Part shown: one piece after another, positions 50,537 to 60,767 of the stretch
Numbering within the stretch: the first letter of the stretch is position 1
How the letters are laid out: each line of letters starts with the position of its first letter
Assembly (NCBI RefSeq): GCF_037138995.1
Contig: NZ_JBAXHI010000007.1
Span: forward strand, 62,001-126,000
Source of the DNA: Chlorohelix sp037138995
GTDB taxonomy: Bacteria; Chloroflexota; Chloroflexia; Chloroheliales; Chloroheliaceae
Reading direction: 5' to 3'
Length of the DNA stretch: 64,000 nt
Made by a program: the position numbers and the translations under genes
Notes under the pieces: generated by a model
What the model saw: only the letters and a program-made list of their open reading frames with translations
The model's database searches: none
What the model was told of the DNA's origin: nothing

Positions 50537-52063
50537 TTAACCGCGCCGCAGCACTTCGCGCCGCGCTACTTCTTTCCATCCAGACTTATCAACATTGCCG
50601 TTTACAATTGAATGTGCGACACCTTTACCCTGCCGCTCTTCGTTTTGCACGGTTTCTTCTATCAAGGCTCCGGCAATCGCCGCTAGAACAGGTTCAATCG
50701 GACGATATTGCGGATCAGGTTTTAGCGCCGGGTTGGTTTCCAATGAAGTGGTATAAAATTCCCCACTCAAGAAAGCTTCGGAAGCCAGCAATTGTTGATG
50801 GAAAGGTATGGTGGTTTTGATACCATACAGACGATATTCGCGCAACGCCCGTTGCATCCGCTCAATTGCTTGCAAACGATTATTACCGTAGGTTATTAAT
50901 TTTGAAATCATTGGGTCGTAATAGAGTGATACTTCATAGCCATCGAAAACGGCGCTATCAAGCCTCACGCCCGGTCCATTGGGTGACACGTTGCGCTCAA
51001 TTATACCAATGGATGGCAGGAAGTTATTAAAGGGGTCTTCCGCAGTGATTCGGCATTCGATAGACCAGCCTTTAAGAATAATGTCTTCTTGCTTGTAACT
51101 GAGGGGTAAGCCTGATGCTATTTTCAATTGTTCGGTAACAATATCAACCCCAGTGATTAGCTCGGTAACAGGATGCTCAACCTGAAGGCGAGTATTCATT
51201 TCCATAAAGTAGAATTTTTTGTCGTTGGTAACGAGGAATTCAATCGTACCAGCATTGACATAGTTCGCTTTTTTCGCAGCGGCTACTGCCACTTCGCCCA
51301 TACGTTTGCGTAAATCATCGTCAAGCGCCATTGAGGGAGCTTCTTCCAGCATTTTTTGATGGCGGCGCTGCATGCTACACTCACGCTCTCCAAGATAAAT
51401 AGCATTTCCAAAAACATCTGCTATTATTTGGATTTCAACGTGTTTGACGTTTTCCAACAATTTTTCGATGTAAACGCCACCGTACCCAAAGGAATTAGCG
51501 GCTTCGCGGGTGGCAGCGCCGAATGCCGACTCGATTTCATCCGAGCTACGCACTACGCGCATGCCTTTGCCGCCACCGCCCGCAGCGGCTTTAATTAATA
51601 CAGGATAACCAATTTCGTCTGAAATACTTTTCGCTTCTGCCGCAGTTTTCGCTTCTGCATCTGTACCCGGAACGAGTGGAACACCCGCAGCACGTGCCAG
51701 TTGTTTTGCCATTACCTTGTCGCCCATATTTCGGATTGCAGCAGCAGGTGGTCCGATAAACACTAACCCAGCTTCTACACAAGCCTCGGCAAATTCTGCT
51801 CGTTCAGATAAAAAACCGTAACCGGGATGGATAGCATCTGCCCCTGATTTTTTTGCCACGTCAATTATTCGGTCAATCCGCAGATAACTATCTCTAGCGG
51901 GGGCAGGTCCAATCAGATAGGCTTCATCAGCATAACGGACGTGAAGACTTTTACGGTCGGCTTCGCTGAAAACTGCTACAGTGGCAATACCGAGGTCACG
52001 GCAGGCTCGGATAACTCTGATAGCAATTTCGCCACGGTTGGCGATCAGCACTTTTTTCAACAT
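50537..52063 (-). CDS. accC: Biotin carboxylase subunit of acyl-CoA carboxylase
   Basis: This 508-residue ATP-grasp enzyme carboxylates the biotin of the carrier protein. It has KKVLIANRGEIAIRVIRACRDL, KMLEEAPS, the glycine loop KAAAGGGGKGMRVV, EFLVTNDKKFYFMEMNTRLQVEHPVTE and the C-terminal biotin-carboxylase domain. Length is slightly above the usual 450 because of a C-terminal tail. The ATG at 52063 follows GAGGT. The carboxyltransferase subunit is not in the window, so acetyl-CoA or propionyl-CoA specificity is undecided; the mutase neighbour favours propionyl-CoA. Confidence 0.94.
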   Translation of the reverse strand: MLKKVLIANRGEIAIRVIRACRDLGIATVAVFSEADRKSLHVRYADEAYLIGPAPARDSYLRIDRIIDVAKKSGADAIHPGYGFLSERAEFAEACVEAGLVFIGPPAAAIRNMGDKVMAKQLARAAGVPLVPGTDAEAKTAAEAKSISDEIGYPVLIKAAAGGGGKGMRVVRSSDEIESAFGAATREAANSFGYGGVYIEKLLENVKHVEIQIIADVFGNAIYLGERECSMQRRHQKMLEEAPSMALDDDLRKRMGEVAVAAAKKANYVNAGTIEFLVTNDKKFYFMEMNTRLQVEHPVTELITGVDIVTEQLKIASGLPLSYKQEDIILKGWSIECRITAEDPFNNFLPSIGIIERNVSPNGPGVRLDSAVFDGYEVSLYYDPMISKLITYGNNRLQAIERMQRALREYRLYGIKTTIPFHQQLLASEAFLSGEFYTTSLETNPALKPDPQYRPIEPVLAAIAGALIEETVQNEERQGKGVAHSIVNGNVDKSGWKEVARREVLRRG

Positions 52064-52420
52064 CTCTGCTCTACCTCGAGTTTAGACTATGAGCGCGGCT
52101 ATTACCTCTTACCGCAAAGCAAATGTAAGTGTTTAGACCCGTGAAAAATAGCTTTTAAGGGGGTCATAACAATAGTCACATTATCAACTATTTGGGCTAA
52201 AATTGCAAAGCAGATTTAGTGTAGTGCAGGGCTTTTCAGAGAATAATATTTTTTACAATTGCCGAACCTAGCATATTGGCAACCTATAAAATTTCAGAAG
52301 TGGCAGCAAGCTCAAATTGTTAAATCTTGAATCGCCCTAGATTGTCAAGCTGACCTCTTTATTTTGAGGGCAAAAGTTGCTATGATTGGCAGCAAATATC
52401 ACAAGGAGAAAAGTTCTGTA
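52064..52420. other. Divergent intergenic region between accC and def
   Basis: AT-rich with a small TTGCC/GGCAA inverted repeat at 52259-52282. I see no gene or clear promoter. Confidence 0.4.
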
Positions 52421-53032
52421 ATGAGCAACCAACTTGACATAAATACTAAAGTCGCTGACCCGGTGCTGCAATTTGACGACATGCGTCTGCGCCAGATTTC
52501 TGCGCCCGTACCCGAAGCCGAGTTTGATGGCGCGTGGCTGCGCGATTGGGTGGGGCGATTGGATTACTCACGGATAAAGTTTGGCGGTATCGGCATTGCT
52601 GCGCCACAGGTGGGGCTATTTTTGCGGTTGGTGGCACTTGCGATTCCGGCGCACGAGCGGGTGGGTTTTGGGCAGGTAGCAGAAATGCCGCTGCACGCGC
52701 TGGTAAACCCGCAAATAGTGTGGTATTCAGAAGATAAGCGCAGAGCCGCCGAGGGTTGTCTATCGGTTAAGGGTTATGAGGGCTTTGTGGTGCGTCCCGG
52801 CAAAATCGGGGTGGTGGCGTACAGCCCGGAGGGTAAGCAATTGGAGTTTGAAGCCGATAGTCTTTATGCCCGCGCTTTGCAGCATGAAATTGACCATTTG
52901 GATGGTATCCTCTACCCTGACCGAATTACTGCTTTGCGCGACCTTCGCAAAGTTTCGCCCGTTGCGCCGGATGACCCGGTACTGAATTTTAACAAGCTCA
53001 TTCCCCGCTCTGAAACTGGAATAGTGCTGTAA
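52421..53032 (+). CDS. def: Peptide deformylase
   Basis: This 203-residue metalloenzyme removes the formyl group from nascent proteins. All three family motifs are present: GIGIAAPQVG (about residue 60), EGCLS (about 128) and HEIDHLDGILYPDR (about 168), giving the Cys and two His metal ligands. The ATG at 52421 follows AAGGAG at 12 bases; an upstream in-frame TTG would add 19 residues. It stands alone and is convergent with the pyruvate:ferredoxin oxidoreductase gene. Its GC content is visibly higher than that of its neighbours. Confidence 0.93.
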   Translation: MSNQLDINTKVADPVLQFDDMRLRQISAPVPEAEFDGAWLRDWVGRLDYSRIKFGGIGIAAPQVGLFLRLVALAIPAHERVGFGQVAEMPLHALVNPQIVWYSEDKRRAAEGCLSVKGYEGFVVRPGKIGVVAYSPEGKQLEFEADSLYARALQHEIDHLDGILYPDRITALRDLRKVSPVAPDDPVLNFNKLIPRSETGIVL

Positions 53033-53035
53033 TAG

Positions 53036-53065
53036 AAAAAGCCCGGATTCTCGTCCGGGCTTTCT
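53036..53065. terminator. Bidirectional terminator between def and nifJ
   Basis: AAGCCCGG/CCGGGCTT stem with an 8-base loop, flanked by an A-run and by TTT, usable by both convergent genes. Confidence 0.85.
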
Positions 53066-53114
53066 GGCTAGAATTACTGTGGACTACTGCTGCTGGTAGT
53101 CCACCGCAAAATTG

Positions 53115-56100
53115 CTAATTCTTGGTGTTGTCTCCGTCTGCTTCGGTCTTGTACATATTTGCTAGGTTCTTGTAGAACTGCCAGCGTTTTTTAACGTCGG
53201 CATCGGCTTGTTTCAGCATTTCGGCTGCTTCTTCCTTTTGCCCGTTATTAGCCAATACCTGATAGCGACCCTCGTTTTTGCTGTATTCCTCAAAGGTGGT
53301 GGTTGGGTCTTTGGAATCCAGTAGGAACGGGGTTTCGCCCAACTCTGCCTTTTCAGGATTGAAGCGGTAGATGGGCCAATCGCCTGATTGTACTGCCAGT
53401 TTCTGCTGCTCCAGACCTTTACGCATATCAATGCCGTGAGCAATACAATGAGAGTAAGCGATGATAATAGCGGGTCCATCGTAGGCTTCGGCTTCTAGGA
53501 AGGCGTTGAGTGTTTGCTGGTCGTTTGCGCCCATTGACACACGCGCTACATAAACCGAGCCGTAGGACATCGCCAACAAGCCGAGGTCTTTCTTGGGTTT
53601 GGCTTTGCCCTTTGAGGCAAATTTGGCAACTGCCGATAGCGGGGTGGCTTTGGAAGCCTGACCGCCGGTATTGGAATAGACTTCGGTATCTAGCACCAGT
53701 ACCTTGACATTGCGACCGCTTGCCAGCACATGGTCGAGACCGCCGTAACCGATGTCATACGCCCAACCGTCGCCGCCGACAATCCAAACGCTGCGCCTTA
53801 CCAAGATGTCCGCCAGAACCGACAGGTCTTTCATATAAGTATAACGGCTATCCTCTAGGCTGGTAACTTCCAAAACGGGCTGTAGCTTCTGCTTGAGCAG
53901 TTCTACCCGCTCGCGCTGTTCCTTCAAGCCCAATTCCCCAGACTGATCGGCTTTTAGCAAGCCTTCTACCAAGTCGTCGCCAAGCACGTCCGCCAGTTTT
54001 GGCAGAAGTTCTTGCACGTATTCAAGCTGTTTGTCCAGAGCTAAGCGCATGCCCAACCCGAACTCAGCGTTATCTTCAAACAGCGAGTTCGACCATGCCG
54101 GACCGCGCCCTTGACGGTTGTATGACCAAGGAGTGGTGGGGAGGTTGCCGCCGAAGATTGAAGAACAGCCGGTGGCGTTGGCGATGTGCGACCTGTCGCC
54201 GAACAACTGAGTTAGCAACTTGATGTAAGGCGTTTCACCACAACCGGAGCAAGCACCCGAAAACTCGAAGAGCGGTTGCAGCAATTGCGAGTTCTTGATT
54301 GAGCCGAAGGTTAGGCTGGTGCGATCTACTTCCGGCAAGGAGAGGAAGAAATCCCAGTTCGCTTTTTCCGGCTCGCGCAAAGGCAGTTGGGGCGCGAAGT
54401 TGAGGGCTTTGCGTCCGGGCTGTTTCTTGTCTTTCACCGGGCAAACTTCGATACATAGCGCACAACTGGTACAATCTTCTGGCGCAACTTGCAAGGTGTA
54501 GAGTTTATCGCCGAATTCTTTGAAACGCGCTTCTGTACTCTTGAAGGTAGGGGAGGCACTTTCCAGCAAAGCGGGGTCATACACTTTCTGGCGAATAGCG
54601 GCGTGAGGGCAAACCATTACGCATTTGCCGCATTGGATACAAATGTCCTGTTCCCACACTGGCAAATCGGTGGCAAGGTTGCGCTTTTCCCATTGGGATG
54701 AACCGCTTGGGTAAGTGCCATCTATAGGCATTGCCGATACCGGCAGGGCATCGCCTTCCAGCGAAATCATCTGTCCTAGCACATCGCGCACGAAATCTGG
54801 AGCGCCTGCTACTACCGCATCACGAATCACCAACGAACCGGATACTTCGGTTGGCACTTGCACTTCTCGCAGATTGGCAAGAGTTTGATCTACCGCAAGG
54901 TAGTTCTTCTGCACAACCGCTTCACCACGCTTGCTGTAGCTCTTTTTGATAGATTCCTTGATTTTGGCAATTGCTTGGTCTTTAGGAAGCACTCCACTCA
55001 GCGCGAAGAAGCAGGTCTGCATAATGGTGTTGACACGACCGCCCATGCCGGTGTCGCTGGCTACTTGCTGCCCGTCAATTACGTAGAACTTGAGTTTTTT
55101 GTCAATTATTGCTTGCTGAGTCTTGACCGGGATGTAATTCCAGACTTCTTCAGGCCCGTAGGAGGTGTTGAGTAGGAATACGCCACCCTGCCGAGCGTTT
55201 TTCACCACATCGTATTTCTCAAGGAAGCCGAACTGGTGGCAAGCTAGGAAGTCCGCTTCGCTAATCAGATAAGCGGCGTGAATTGGGTTAGGTCCAAAGC
55301 GCAAATGCGAATTTGTAACCGTGCCTGATTTCTTCGAGTCAAAGTTGAAATAGCCCTGTGCGTAGTTGTCGGTTTCTTCACCGATAATCTTGATGGAGTT
55401 TTTGTTTGCGCCAACAGTACCATCAGAGCCTAAACCCCAGAAGACGCAGCGGACAGTTGAATCTTTCTCAATTGAGAAATGCGGGTCATACGAAAGGCTG
55501 GTAAAGGTCACGTCATCGTTGATACCAACGGTAAAATGATTGAGCGGCTCCGCTTTGGTCAGTTCATCGAAAACGCCCTTGACCATAGCGGGGGTAAATT
55601 CTTTGGAGGAAAGACCATAGCGACCACCCACAACTTTGATAGCGTGCGAGTCGTATCCTAAATCTTTGCCGCCCTCGCTCAACGCTCCCACTATATCAAG
55701 GTAGAGCGGTTCGCCGCCGCTACCGGGTTCTTTCGTGCGGTCCAGTACGGCGATAGTTTTAACGGTGGCGGGTAACGCTTGCAGCAAGTGTTTAACCGAG
55801 AAGGGGCGGTATAGGTGTATTTTTAACACGCCAACCTGCTCGCCTAATTCGTTCAGATATTTAACGGTTTCTTCGACAGTCTCTGCGCCAGACCCCATTA
55901 CAACGATTACCCGCTCGGCGTTAGGCGCTCCTACATAATCATAAAGCTTGTATTGTCTGCCGGTAATCGAGGCGAATTTGTCCATCGCGTCCTGCACGAT
56001 TTCAGGGCAATTCAGATAATAGGGGTTCGCGCTTTCACGCCCTTGAAAATAGACATCGGGGTTTTGAGCAGTACCGCGAATGAAGGGATGTTCGGGCGAT

Positions 56101-56723
56101 AGTGCGCGTCGTCGGTGTTCTTGCACCAAATCTTGGTCTATCATAGCGCGAAGGTCGGCATCCTCTATTTCCTCGATTTTGTTGATTTCATGGGAAGTGC
56201 GGAAGCCGTCAAAGAAATGGATAAAAGGAACGCGGGCTTTTAGGGTGGCGGAATGAGCTATAGCCGCGAAATCTTGCGCTTCTTGGACGCTGTTCGAGGA
56301 GAGCAACGCCCATCCGGTAGCGCGAACTGCCATCACATCGGCATGGTCGCCGAAGATGGAAAGCCCTTGCGCTGCCAGCGAACGTGCCGCCACATGGAAC
56401 ACGGTAGAGGTCAATTCACCGGCAATTTTGTACATATTAGGAATCATTAAAAGCAACCCTTGAGAAGCGGTGAAGGTTGAAGCAAGGGCGCCGGTTTGGA
56501 GCGCTCCGTGCAACGCGCCCGCCGCGCCGCCTTCAGATTGCATTTCTTCTACCATAGGAACAGTTCCCCAGATATTCTTTTTCCGGAGAGCAAAACGACT
56601 ATCCGCCAATTCCCCCATAGCGGTGGAAGGCGTGATTGGATAAACTGCTAGTACTTCACTTAATTTGTAGGCTACGTTTCCAGCAGCTTCATTGCCGTCA
56701 ACCATTACCTGTTTGCGAGCCAT
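53115..56723 (-). CDS. nifJ: Pyruvate:ferredoxin (flavodoxin) oxidoreductase
   Basis: This 1202-residue single-chain enzyme oxidises pyruvate to acetyl-CoA and CO2 with reduction of ferredoxin. It has the N-terminal domain VMVDGNEAAGNVAYKLSE...YPITPSTAMGE, two 4Fe-4S motifs (CIQCGKCVMVCP, about residue 690, and CTSCALCIEVCP, about 745), a third-cluster cysteine pair in GACSGCGETPY, and the thiamine diphosphate site GDGWAYDIGYGGLDHV...LDTEVYSNTGGQ. Length is typical for the fused alpha-type enzyme. The ATG at 56723 follows AAGGGG. It points to an anaerobic or microaerobic lifestyle, or to carbon fixation in reverse. Confidence 0.96.
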   Translation of the reverse strand: MARKQVMVDGNEAAGNVAYKLSEVLAVYPITPSTAMGELADSRFALRKKNIWGTVPMVEEMQSEGGAAGALHGALQTGALASTFTASQGLLLMIPNMYKIAGELTSTVFHVAARSLAAQGLSIFGDHADVMAVRATGWALLSSNSVQEAQDFAAIAHSATLKARVPFIHFFDGFRTSHEINKIEEIEDADLRAMIDQDLVQEHRRRALSPEHPFIRGTAQNPDVYFQGRESANPYYLNCPEIVQDAMDKFASITGRQYKLYDYVGAPNAERVIVVMGSGAETVEETVKYLNELGEQVGVLKIHLYRPFSVKHLLQALPATVKTIAVLDRTKEPGSGGEPLYLDIVGALSEGGKDLGYDSHAIKVVGGRYGLSSKEFTPAMVKGVFDELTKAEPLNHFTVGINDDVTFTSLSYDPHFSIEKDSTVRCVFWGLGSDGTVGANKNSIKIIGEETDNYAQGYFNFDSKKSGTVTNSHLRFGPNPIHAAYLISEADFLACHQFGFLEKYDVVKNARQGGVFLLNTSYGPEEVWNYIPVKTQQAIIDKKLKFYVIDGQQVASDTGMGGRVNTIMQTCFFALSGVLPKDQAIAKIKESIKKSYSKRGEAVVQKNYLAVDQTLANLREVQVPTEVSGSLVIRDAVVAGAPDFVRDVLGQMISLEGDALPVSAMPIDGTYPSGSSQWEKRNLATDLPVWEQDICIQCGKCVMVCPHAAIRQKVYDPALLESASPTFKSTEARFKEFGDKLYTLQVAPEDCTSCALCIEVCPVKDKKQPGRKALNFAPQLPLREPEKANWDFFLSLPEVDRTSLTFGSIKNSQLLQPLFEFSGACSGCGETPYIKLLTQLFGDRSHIANATGCSSIFGGNLPTTPWSYNRQGRGPAWSNSLFEDNAEFGLGMRLALDKQLEYVQELLPKLADVLGDDLVEGLLKADQSGELGLKEQRERVELLKQKLQPVLEVTSLEDSRYTYMKDLSVLADILVRRSVWIVGGDGWAYDIGYGGLDHVLASGRNVKVLVLDTEVYSNTGGQASKATPLSAVAKFASKGKAKPKKDLGLLAMSYGSVYVARVSMGANDQQTLNAFLEAEAYDGPAIIIAYSHCIAHGIDMRKGLEQQKLAVQSGDWPIYRFNPEKAELGETPFLLDSKDPTTTFEEYSKNEGRYQVLANNGQKEEAAEMLKQADADVKKRWQFYKNLANMYKTEADGDNTKN

Positions 56724-56913
56724 TTAAACACCCCTTTTTTGCATGTTGCCATATTACGAATACTCATTGTTTTTGTTGACTCCAGATTAATTCTTAACGG
56801 TTAAAACTAGGGTAAACAAAGGTAAACAAAGAGTAAATCTACAATAGGCAAAAACGTTCCGCGAAAATAAATTATACGAGCATCGGAATCGGTTAAATAT
56901 GTTACTGTATAGG

Positions 56914-58110
56914 CTACTCTGCATATACCAACCGCCCTTTGCGCCAAGAAACTATTAATACATCCTGCTGATTTAAAGCTTCATGCGTGCTACCGCTTAT
57001 CCAAGGTTGGAAATAGCTTTTGATGATTCCATCATTCAAAGAGCTTTCTTCCAACGCTGCCCGCAGTTTCTCGCGGTTGTCGGCGCTACCCGGCTTCCTG
57101 AGCGCAGCTATCAGCAAGCGGGTAGCGTCATAACTCTGCGCCACCCCACCGGGAAAATCAATCGTATCGGTGTTAAAAAACCGTTTGTAGCGATTGATAA
57201 AATCGGTGTAGCGGGCGTTTTGGTTCTCGATAAAGGTTTGGGGCAGAAAGATATTTTCGGCGATTACCGGCAAGCCTTTGCCAAAACTTAAAAGGCTTAG
57301 GTTGTTGCTACCCGCAATCGGGATAATAAAATCATGTTCTGCCAGCAGCGCCCGCAGTTGCCCACAGGTTGGAGCGCTGCCCCAGAAGAAAATAGCTTCA
57401 GGCGCTGTTGCTTTTACGCGGTTGGCATATTCTTTCTGGCTTTCGTTCTTATCGTCAGTATAAAACGGCTCATCAAAAACCGGGCTGATATTTTTGCTTT
57501 TTAAAAATGTCTGCCAAGTCTTACGCCCTTCTTGACCCGCCTTGCTGCTATCGGTAATCAGGGCGTAACGGCTATAACCGCGTTTCTGGAAAAAACTTTG
57601 AAGTGCTTCGAACTGCTCAACATCTGACGCTGCTAGGCGAAAGACATAACTGTTGTCGTTCTGGGTAATTCGCTGGCTGGAGGCAACCGTAACCAGCCAA
57701 GGCACTTGCCATTGATTTGCCAGTGGCGCTTCCGCCAACCCTACCTCATCACTGACTGTCCCAATAATGGCGACGACCCGCTCCTTATCCACCAAATCCG
57801 CTAACACTACCTTTGCCATGTCCGGGCTGGATTGGTCGTTGCGTTCTATCAATGAGATTTTACGCCCGTTCAGCCAGCCGTTTTGCTTTAGCTCGTCCAA
57901 TGCCAGCAACACCCCACGCCGCATCGCCGCTGCGTAAGCCGCGTTTGCGCCGGTGAGCGGACCCACCAACCCGATTTTAATATCGCCGGTGCCGTTCCCC
58001 ACCACCGGGCTAGGCTGAATATTGGGTATGGCAGTAGCGGTTACTTCCTCGCTACAGCCAGCCGCCAACAATACTATTAGCAGAGCCAGCAAAGCCCGAA
58101 ACTCTTTCAA
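56914..58110 (-). CDS. Substrate-binding lipoprotein of a branched-chain amino acid-type ABC transporter
   Basis: This 398-residue lipoprotein has a signal peptide ending LLAAGC, with Cys19 lipidated, and the periplasmic-binding type I fold of the LivK/receptor family: IKIGLVGPLTGANAAYAAAM, AIIGTVSDEVGLAEAPLANQ and DFPGGVAQSYDATRLLIAAL. The start is a TTG at 58110, decided by AAAGGGA 8 bases upstream and by the compact signal peptide; an ATG 9 codons earlier lacks a site. The permease and ATPase genes are not adjacent, so its ligand is unknown. Confidence 0.88.
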   Translation of the reverse strand: MKEFRALLALLIVLLAAGCSEEVTATAIPNIQPSPVVGNGTGDIKIGLVGPLTGANAAYAAAMRRGVLLALDELKQNGWLNGRKISLIERNDQSSPDMAKVVLADLVDKERVVAIIGTVSDEVGLAEAPLANQWQVPWLVTVASSQRITQNDNSYVFRLAASDVEQFEALQSFFQKRGYSRYALITDSSKAGQEGRKTWQTFLKSKNISPVFDEPFYTDDKNESQKEYANRVKATAPEAIFFWGSAPTCGQLRALLAEHDFIIPIAGSNNLSLLSFGKGLPVIAENIFLPQTFIENQNARYTDFINRYKRFFNTDTIDFPGGVAQSYDATRLLIAALRKPGSADNREKLRAALEESSLNDGIIKSYFQPWISGSTHEALNQQDVLIVSWRKGRLVYAE

Positions 58111-58301
58111 ATTATAGTTCCCTTTCAGTCTATACATTTTAGCATTCCTAGCACGTCATGGCAAAGTAAAATCGTGATTTTAATCACGTAGCTTTAAGAG
58201 CAAATACATAGTCGGTTTGAGCTTGCAGCGGTTAAGATAGAGGTATAAGTAATACTATTATAAAATCCAATTCTTCGATGGTTTTTCTCTATACTACTTC
58301 C

Positions 58302-58345
58302 AAAAATAAAAGAACCGCCGATTAGTAGCAGCGATTCTTTTTATT
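58302..58345 (-). terminator. Terminator after the secreted hydrolase gene
   Basis: AAAAGAACCGC pairs with GCGATTCTTTT with one mismatch around a 12-base loop; on the minus strand TTTTATTTTTGG follows. Confidence 0.7.
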
Positions 58346-58379
58346 TTCCCGTTTCAAGAACGGTTAAAGCAAGGGGGTT

Positions 58380-59471
58380 TTATGATACCTGATGCAAGAT
58401 TTGGCGACCGCTAGAATCTATGCCGCCGTTGGTGCGCTGCGAACCGTATGCCCATATATCAGAACCGCCCTTGAAATGGTAGTTGAACGCGCCAACTGCC
58501 ACTTTCCAATAGAGCCACCAATCTAGCGCGTCCAGCGTACCACCGACCAAGATATTGTAGTTGGTCATTGGGGCGTAATGGTCAGCGTTCAGGTTGATGT
58601 CAGTATAGGAAACCACCGTGATAAGCTGGCGGTGGGTTACTTGCGGAATCGCGTTATACAGGTTTTGAGGGTCACTTCCGGCTACCGTATCGTTGTCGCC
58701 TTTAATCAGGGTGTACCAGATTGAGGCGGGGATGGTGTTAGCTCCTGCAATGGCATCATCGCTGCAAACACCGCCGTTGTTATTGCTGAAGTTGTTGGCG
58801 ATGATGGCGGTAGGGGCGATGTAGGCGCTGTTGGTGGTCATGCGGGCTGCCAACGCTTCTACTTTCGCGCCCATAGAATGCCCCCACCACGCTACTTTGG
58901 GCGGGTTGCTGGCTTTGCCGCTCAACTTATTATTGATGGTCTTTTTAATACCATCCAGAAATTCACCTGCCATTCGGCTGTGTTGGCAATCCACTATTCC
59001 CGTATCGGTGTCAATGAAAAGGGTGATGTAACCTTTGAGGGTGAAGTGGCGCAACAACTGGTCGTAATTGCTGGTGCTATCGAGAAACTTGCCGGGACTT
59101 ACTGCAATTACCGGGAAGCCCCCCGTTGGTACTGTTCCGGTTGGCACAAGATAAGTAACGGCGGTTGGATAGAGCGCCAACCCTTGCATATGCCAAATAT
59201 TATAAGTGTTCACCGAATAGCTGGAATAGGCATAGACATCGCTACCGGGATTAGCCGGGTCGTGCGATTGGGTTGGACCTGTTACAGCGGCAAGGGGCGC
59301 GTTGGCTGGTGCGGCTAATAGCGATTTTACCAGAAATTGTTGACGGTCAAGGGCAGCAACTGGAGAGTAGGCTTGCGTTGTTGTTGGCGCAAAAGCACAC
59401 AGTCCCAACATCATCGCCAGACTCATTAATCCAAACAGAGCGGCGCGTCTTATTACCTGTTTCTTCATCAT
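58380..59471 (-). CDS. Secreted alpha/beta hydrolase (dienelactone hydrolase/PET-hydrolase-like fold)
   Basis: This 363-residue protein has a signal peptide (about residues 1-34, ending TTTQA) and an alpha/beta-hydrolase core with the nucleophile elbow GHSMGA (about residue 200) and a late histidine in NADHYAPM. The oxyanion region VIAVSPGKFLDS fits esterases/lipases of the dienelactone-hydrolase or cutinase-like group. Substrate is unknown. The ATG at 59471 is set by GGAGGT 10 bases upstream; a second ATG follows directly. It is monocistronic. Confidence 0.82.
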   Translation of the reverse strand: MMKKQVIRRAALFGLMSLAMMLGLCAFAPTTTQAYSPVAALDRQQFLVKSLLAAPANAPLAAVTGPTQSHDPANPGSDVYAYSSYSVNTYNIWHMQGLALYPTAVTYLVPTGTVPTGGFPVIAVSPGKFLDSTSNYDQLLRHFTLKGYITLFIDTDTGIVDCQHSRMAGEFLDGIKKTINNKLSGKASNPPKVAWWGHSMGAKVEALAARMTTNSAYIAPTAIIANNFSNNNGGVCSDDAIAGANTIPASIWYTLIKGDNDTVAGSDPQNLYNAIPQVTHRQLITVVSYTDINLNADHYAPMTNYNILVGGTLDALDWWLYWKVAVGAFNYHFKGGSDIWAYGSQRTNGGIDSSGRQILHQVS

Positions 59472-59729
59472 AACAGTAGATACCTCCATACTCGTTGAGC
59501 ATTTGGCGGCTACATTGCCGCACTACGTTTCCAATCAGACACACTAGCGAGAGTGAATCCTAGGATTTATACTGCAATAAATGAATTTTACCTTAGAATA
59601 GGTTAAATTAGCAAATACCATAATTTAGGAAATTTTGAGACTTGGCTTTCTTAATTTGCGATTGAGGGGGTTTCAGGCAACCAGCGTGAGCAAGTTGCCC
59701 TTAGAGCTACTAGGTTAAACGCTAAACGA

Positions 59730-60638
59730 TCAGATTAGACGCGCATCGGCTACGTATAACGCCTTTGCGATTTGCGCCGCTACCGCCGCATTATTCTTGA
59801 GCAGCGCAATGTTGAGGGTGAGACTCTTGCCGCCCGTTTCGCGGCTGACCGCTTCCAGCAAGAATGGCGTAACTGCTTTGCCCTTGATTCCTGCCGTTAC
59901 CGCCTGTTGCAATGCCGCTTCGATGGCGCGATTAATTTCGTCTGCCGAAAGCGCTGCGGAAGCGGGCGGCGGCACAACTACTACCAAGCCCCCGTTAAAG
60001 CCCAATTCCCATTGGGTGCGGGCGATTGCCGCAACTTCTTCGGGGCTATCGGCGCGTAGCTCAAGGCTGATGCCGCTGTGGGCGGTGTAAAAAGCGGGAA
60101 GCTCGTTTGTGCCGTAGCCTATTACGGGTACACCCTGCGTTTCGAGGTATTCCATCGTCAGTTCAAGGTCGAGGATTGCCTTTGCCCCCGCGCAAACTAC
60201 CAGAACGGGGGTACGCGCCAGTTCGGTTAGGTCTGCGCTAATGTCGAAGGTTTGCGCTGCGCCGCGATGTACGCCCCCGATGCCTCCAGTGGCAAAGACT
60301 TTGATTCCCGCCATTTGGGCTGCAATCATGGTGGCGGCAACGGTGGTTCCTCCGGTTGTGCCATGCGCCAGTGTTGCCGCAAAATCGCGCCGACTGACTT
60401 TCGCCACACTCTTTGCAGTTGCCAGTTTTTCGAGCGCATCTGTGCTAAGTCCCACTTTAATTTTGCCGTCCATCAAAGCGATGGTGGCGGGGTTTGCTCC
60501 GTTTTGGCGTATGGTTTCTTCCAAAGTACGGGCAGTCTGGATATTCTCAGGGTAGGGCAACCCGTGAGAGATTACGGTTGATTCGAGCGCAACGGCGGGT
60601 TGGCGTACTTCCTCGCCGATTTCGAGGTATTTTTGCAT
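59730..60638 (-). CDS. psuG: Pseudouridine-5'-phosphate glycosidase
   Basis: This 302-residue enzyme breaks the C-C glycosidic bond of pseudouridine 5'-phosphate to uracil and ribose-5-phosphate. It has ALESTVISHGLPYPEN, HGTTGGTTVAATM, FATGGIGGVHRGA, VVCAGAKAILDL, ETQGVPVIGY and VVVVPPPASAAL, the family signature blocks. The ATG at 60638 is preferred to an upstream GTG, being the usual start of the family. No pseudouridine kinase (psuK) is adjacent. A decayed fragment of the same gene lies at 35998-36100. Confidence 0.95.
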   Translation of the reverse strand: MQKYLEIGEEVRQPAVALESTVISHGLPYPENIQTARTLEETIRQNGANPATIALMDGKIKVGLSTDALEKLATAKSVAKVSRRDFAATLAHGTTGGTTVAATMIAAQMAGIKVFATGGIGGVHRGAAQTFDISADLTELARTPVLVVCAGAKAILDLELTMEYLETQGVPVIGYGTNELPAFYTAHSGISLELRADSPEEVAAIARTQWELGFNGGLVVVVPPPASAALSADEINRAIEAALQQAVTAGIKGKAVTPFLLEAVSRETGGKSLTLNIALLKNNAAVAAQIAKALYVADARLI

Positions 60639-60767
60639 TATATAAAGCTTTCTGTCTGTAATATATATACACTCTCCAACTTCCACACAAGTTTGAAGGT
60701 GTATATTAGGTTATATTATAAATCAAAGAGCTTACAATGCAGTATCAAAGAGGGTTTAGAAGCTGTC

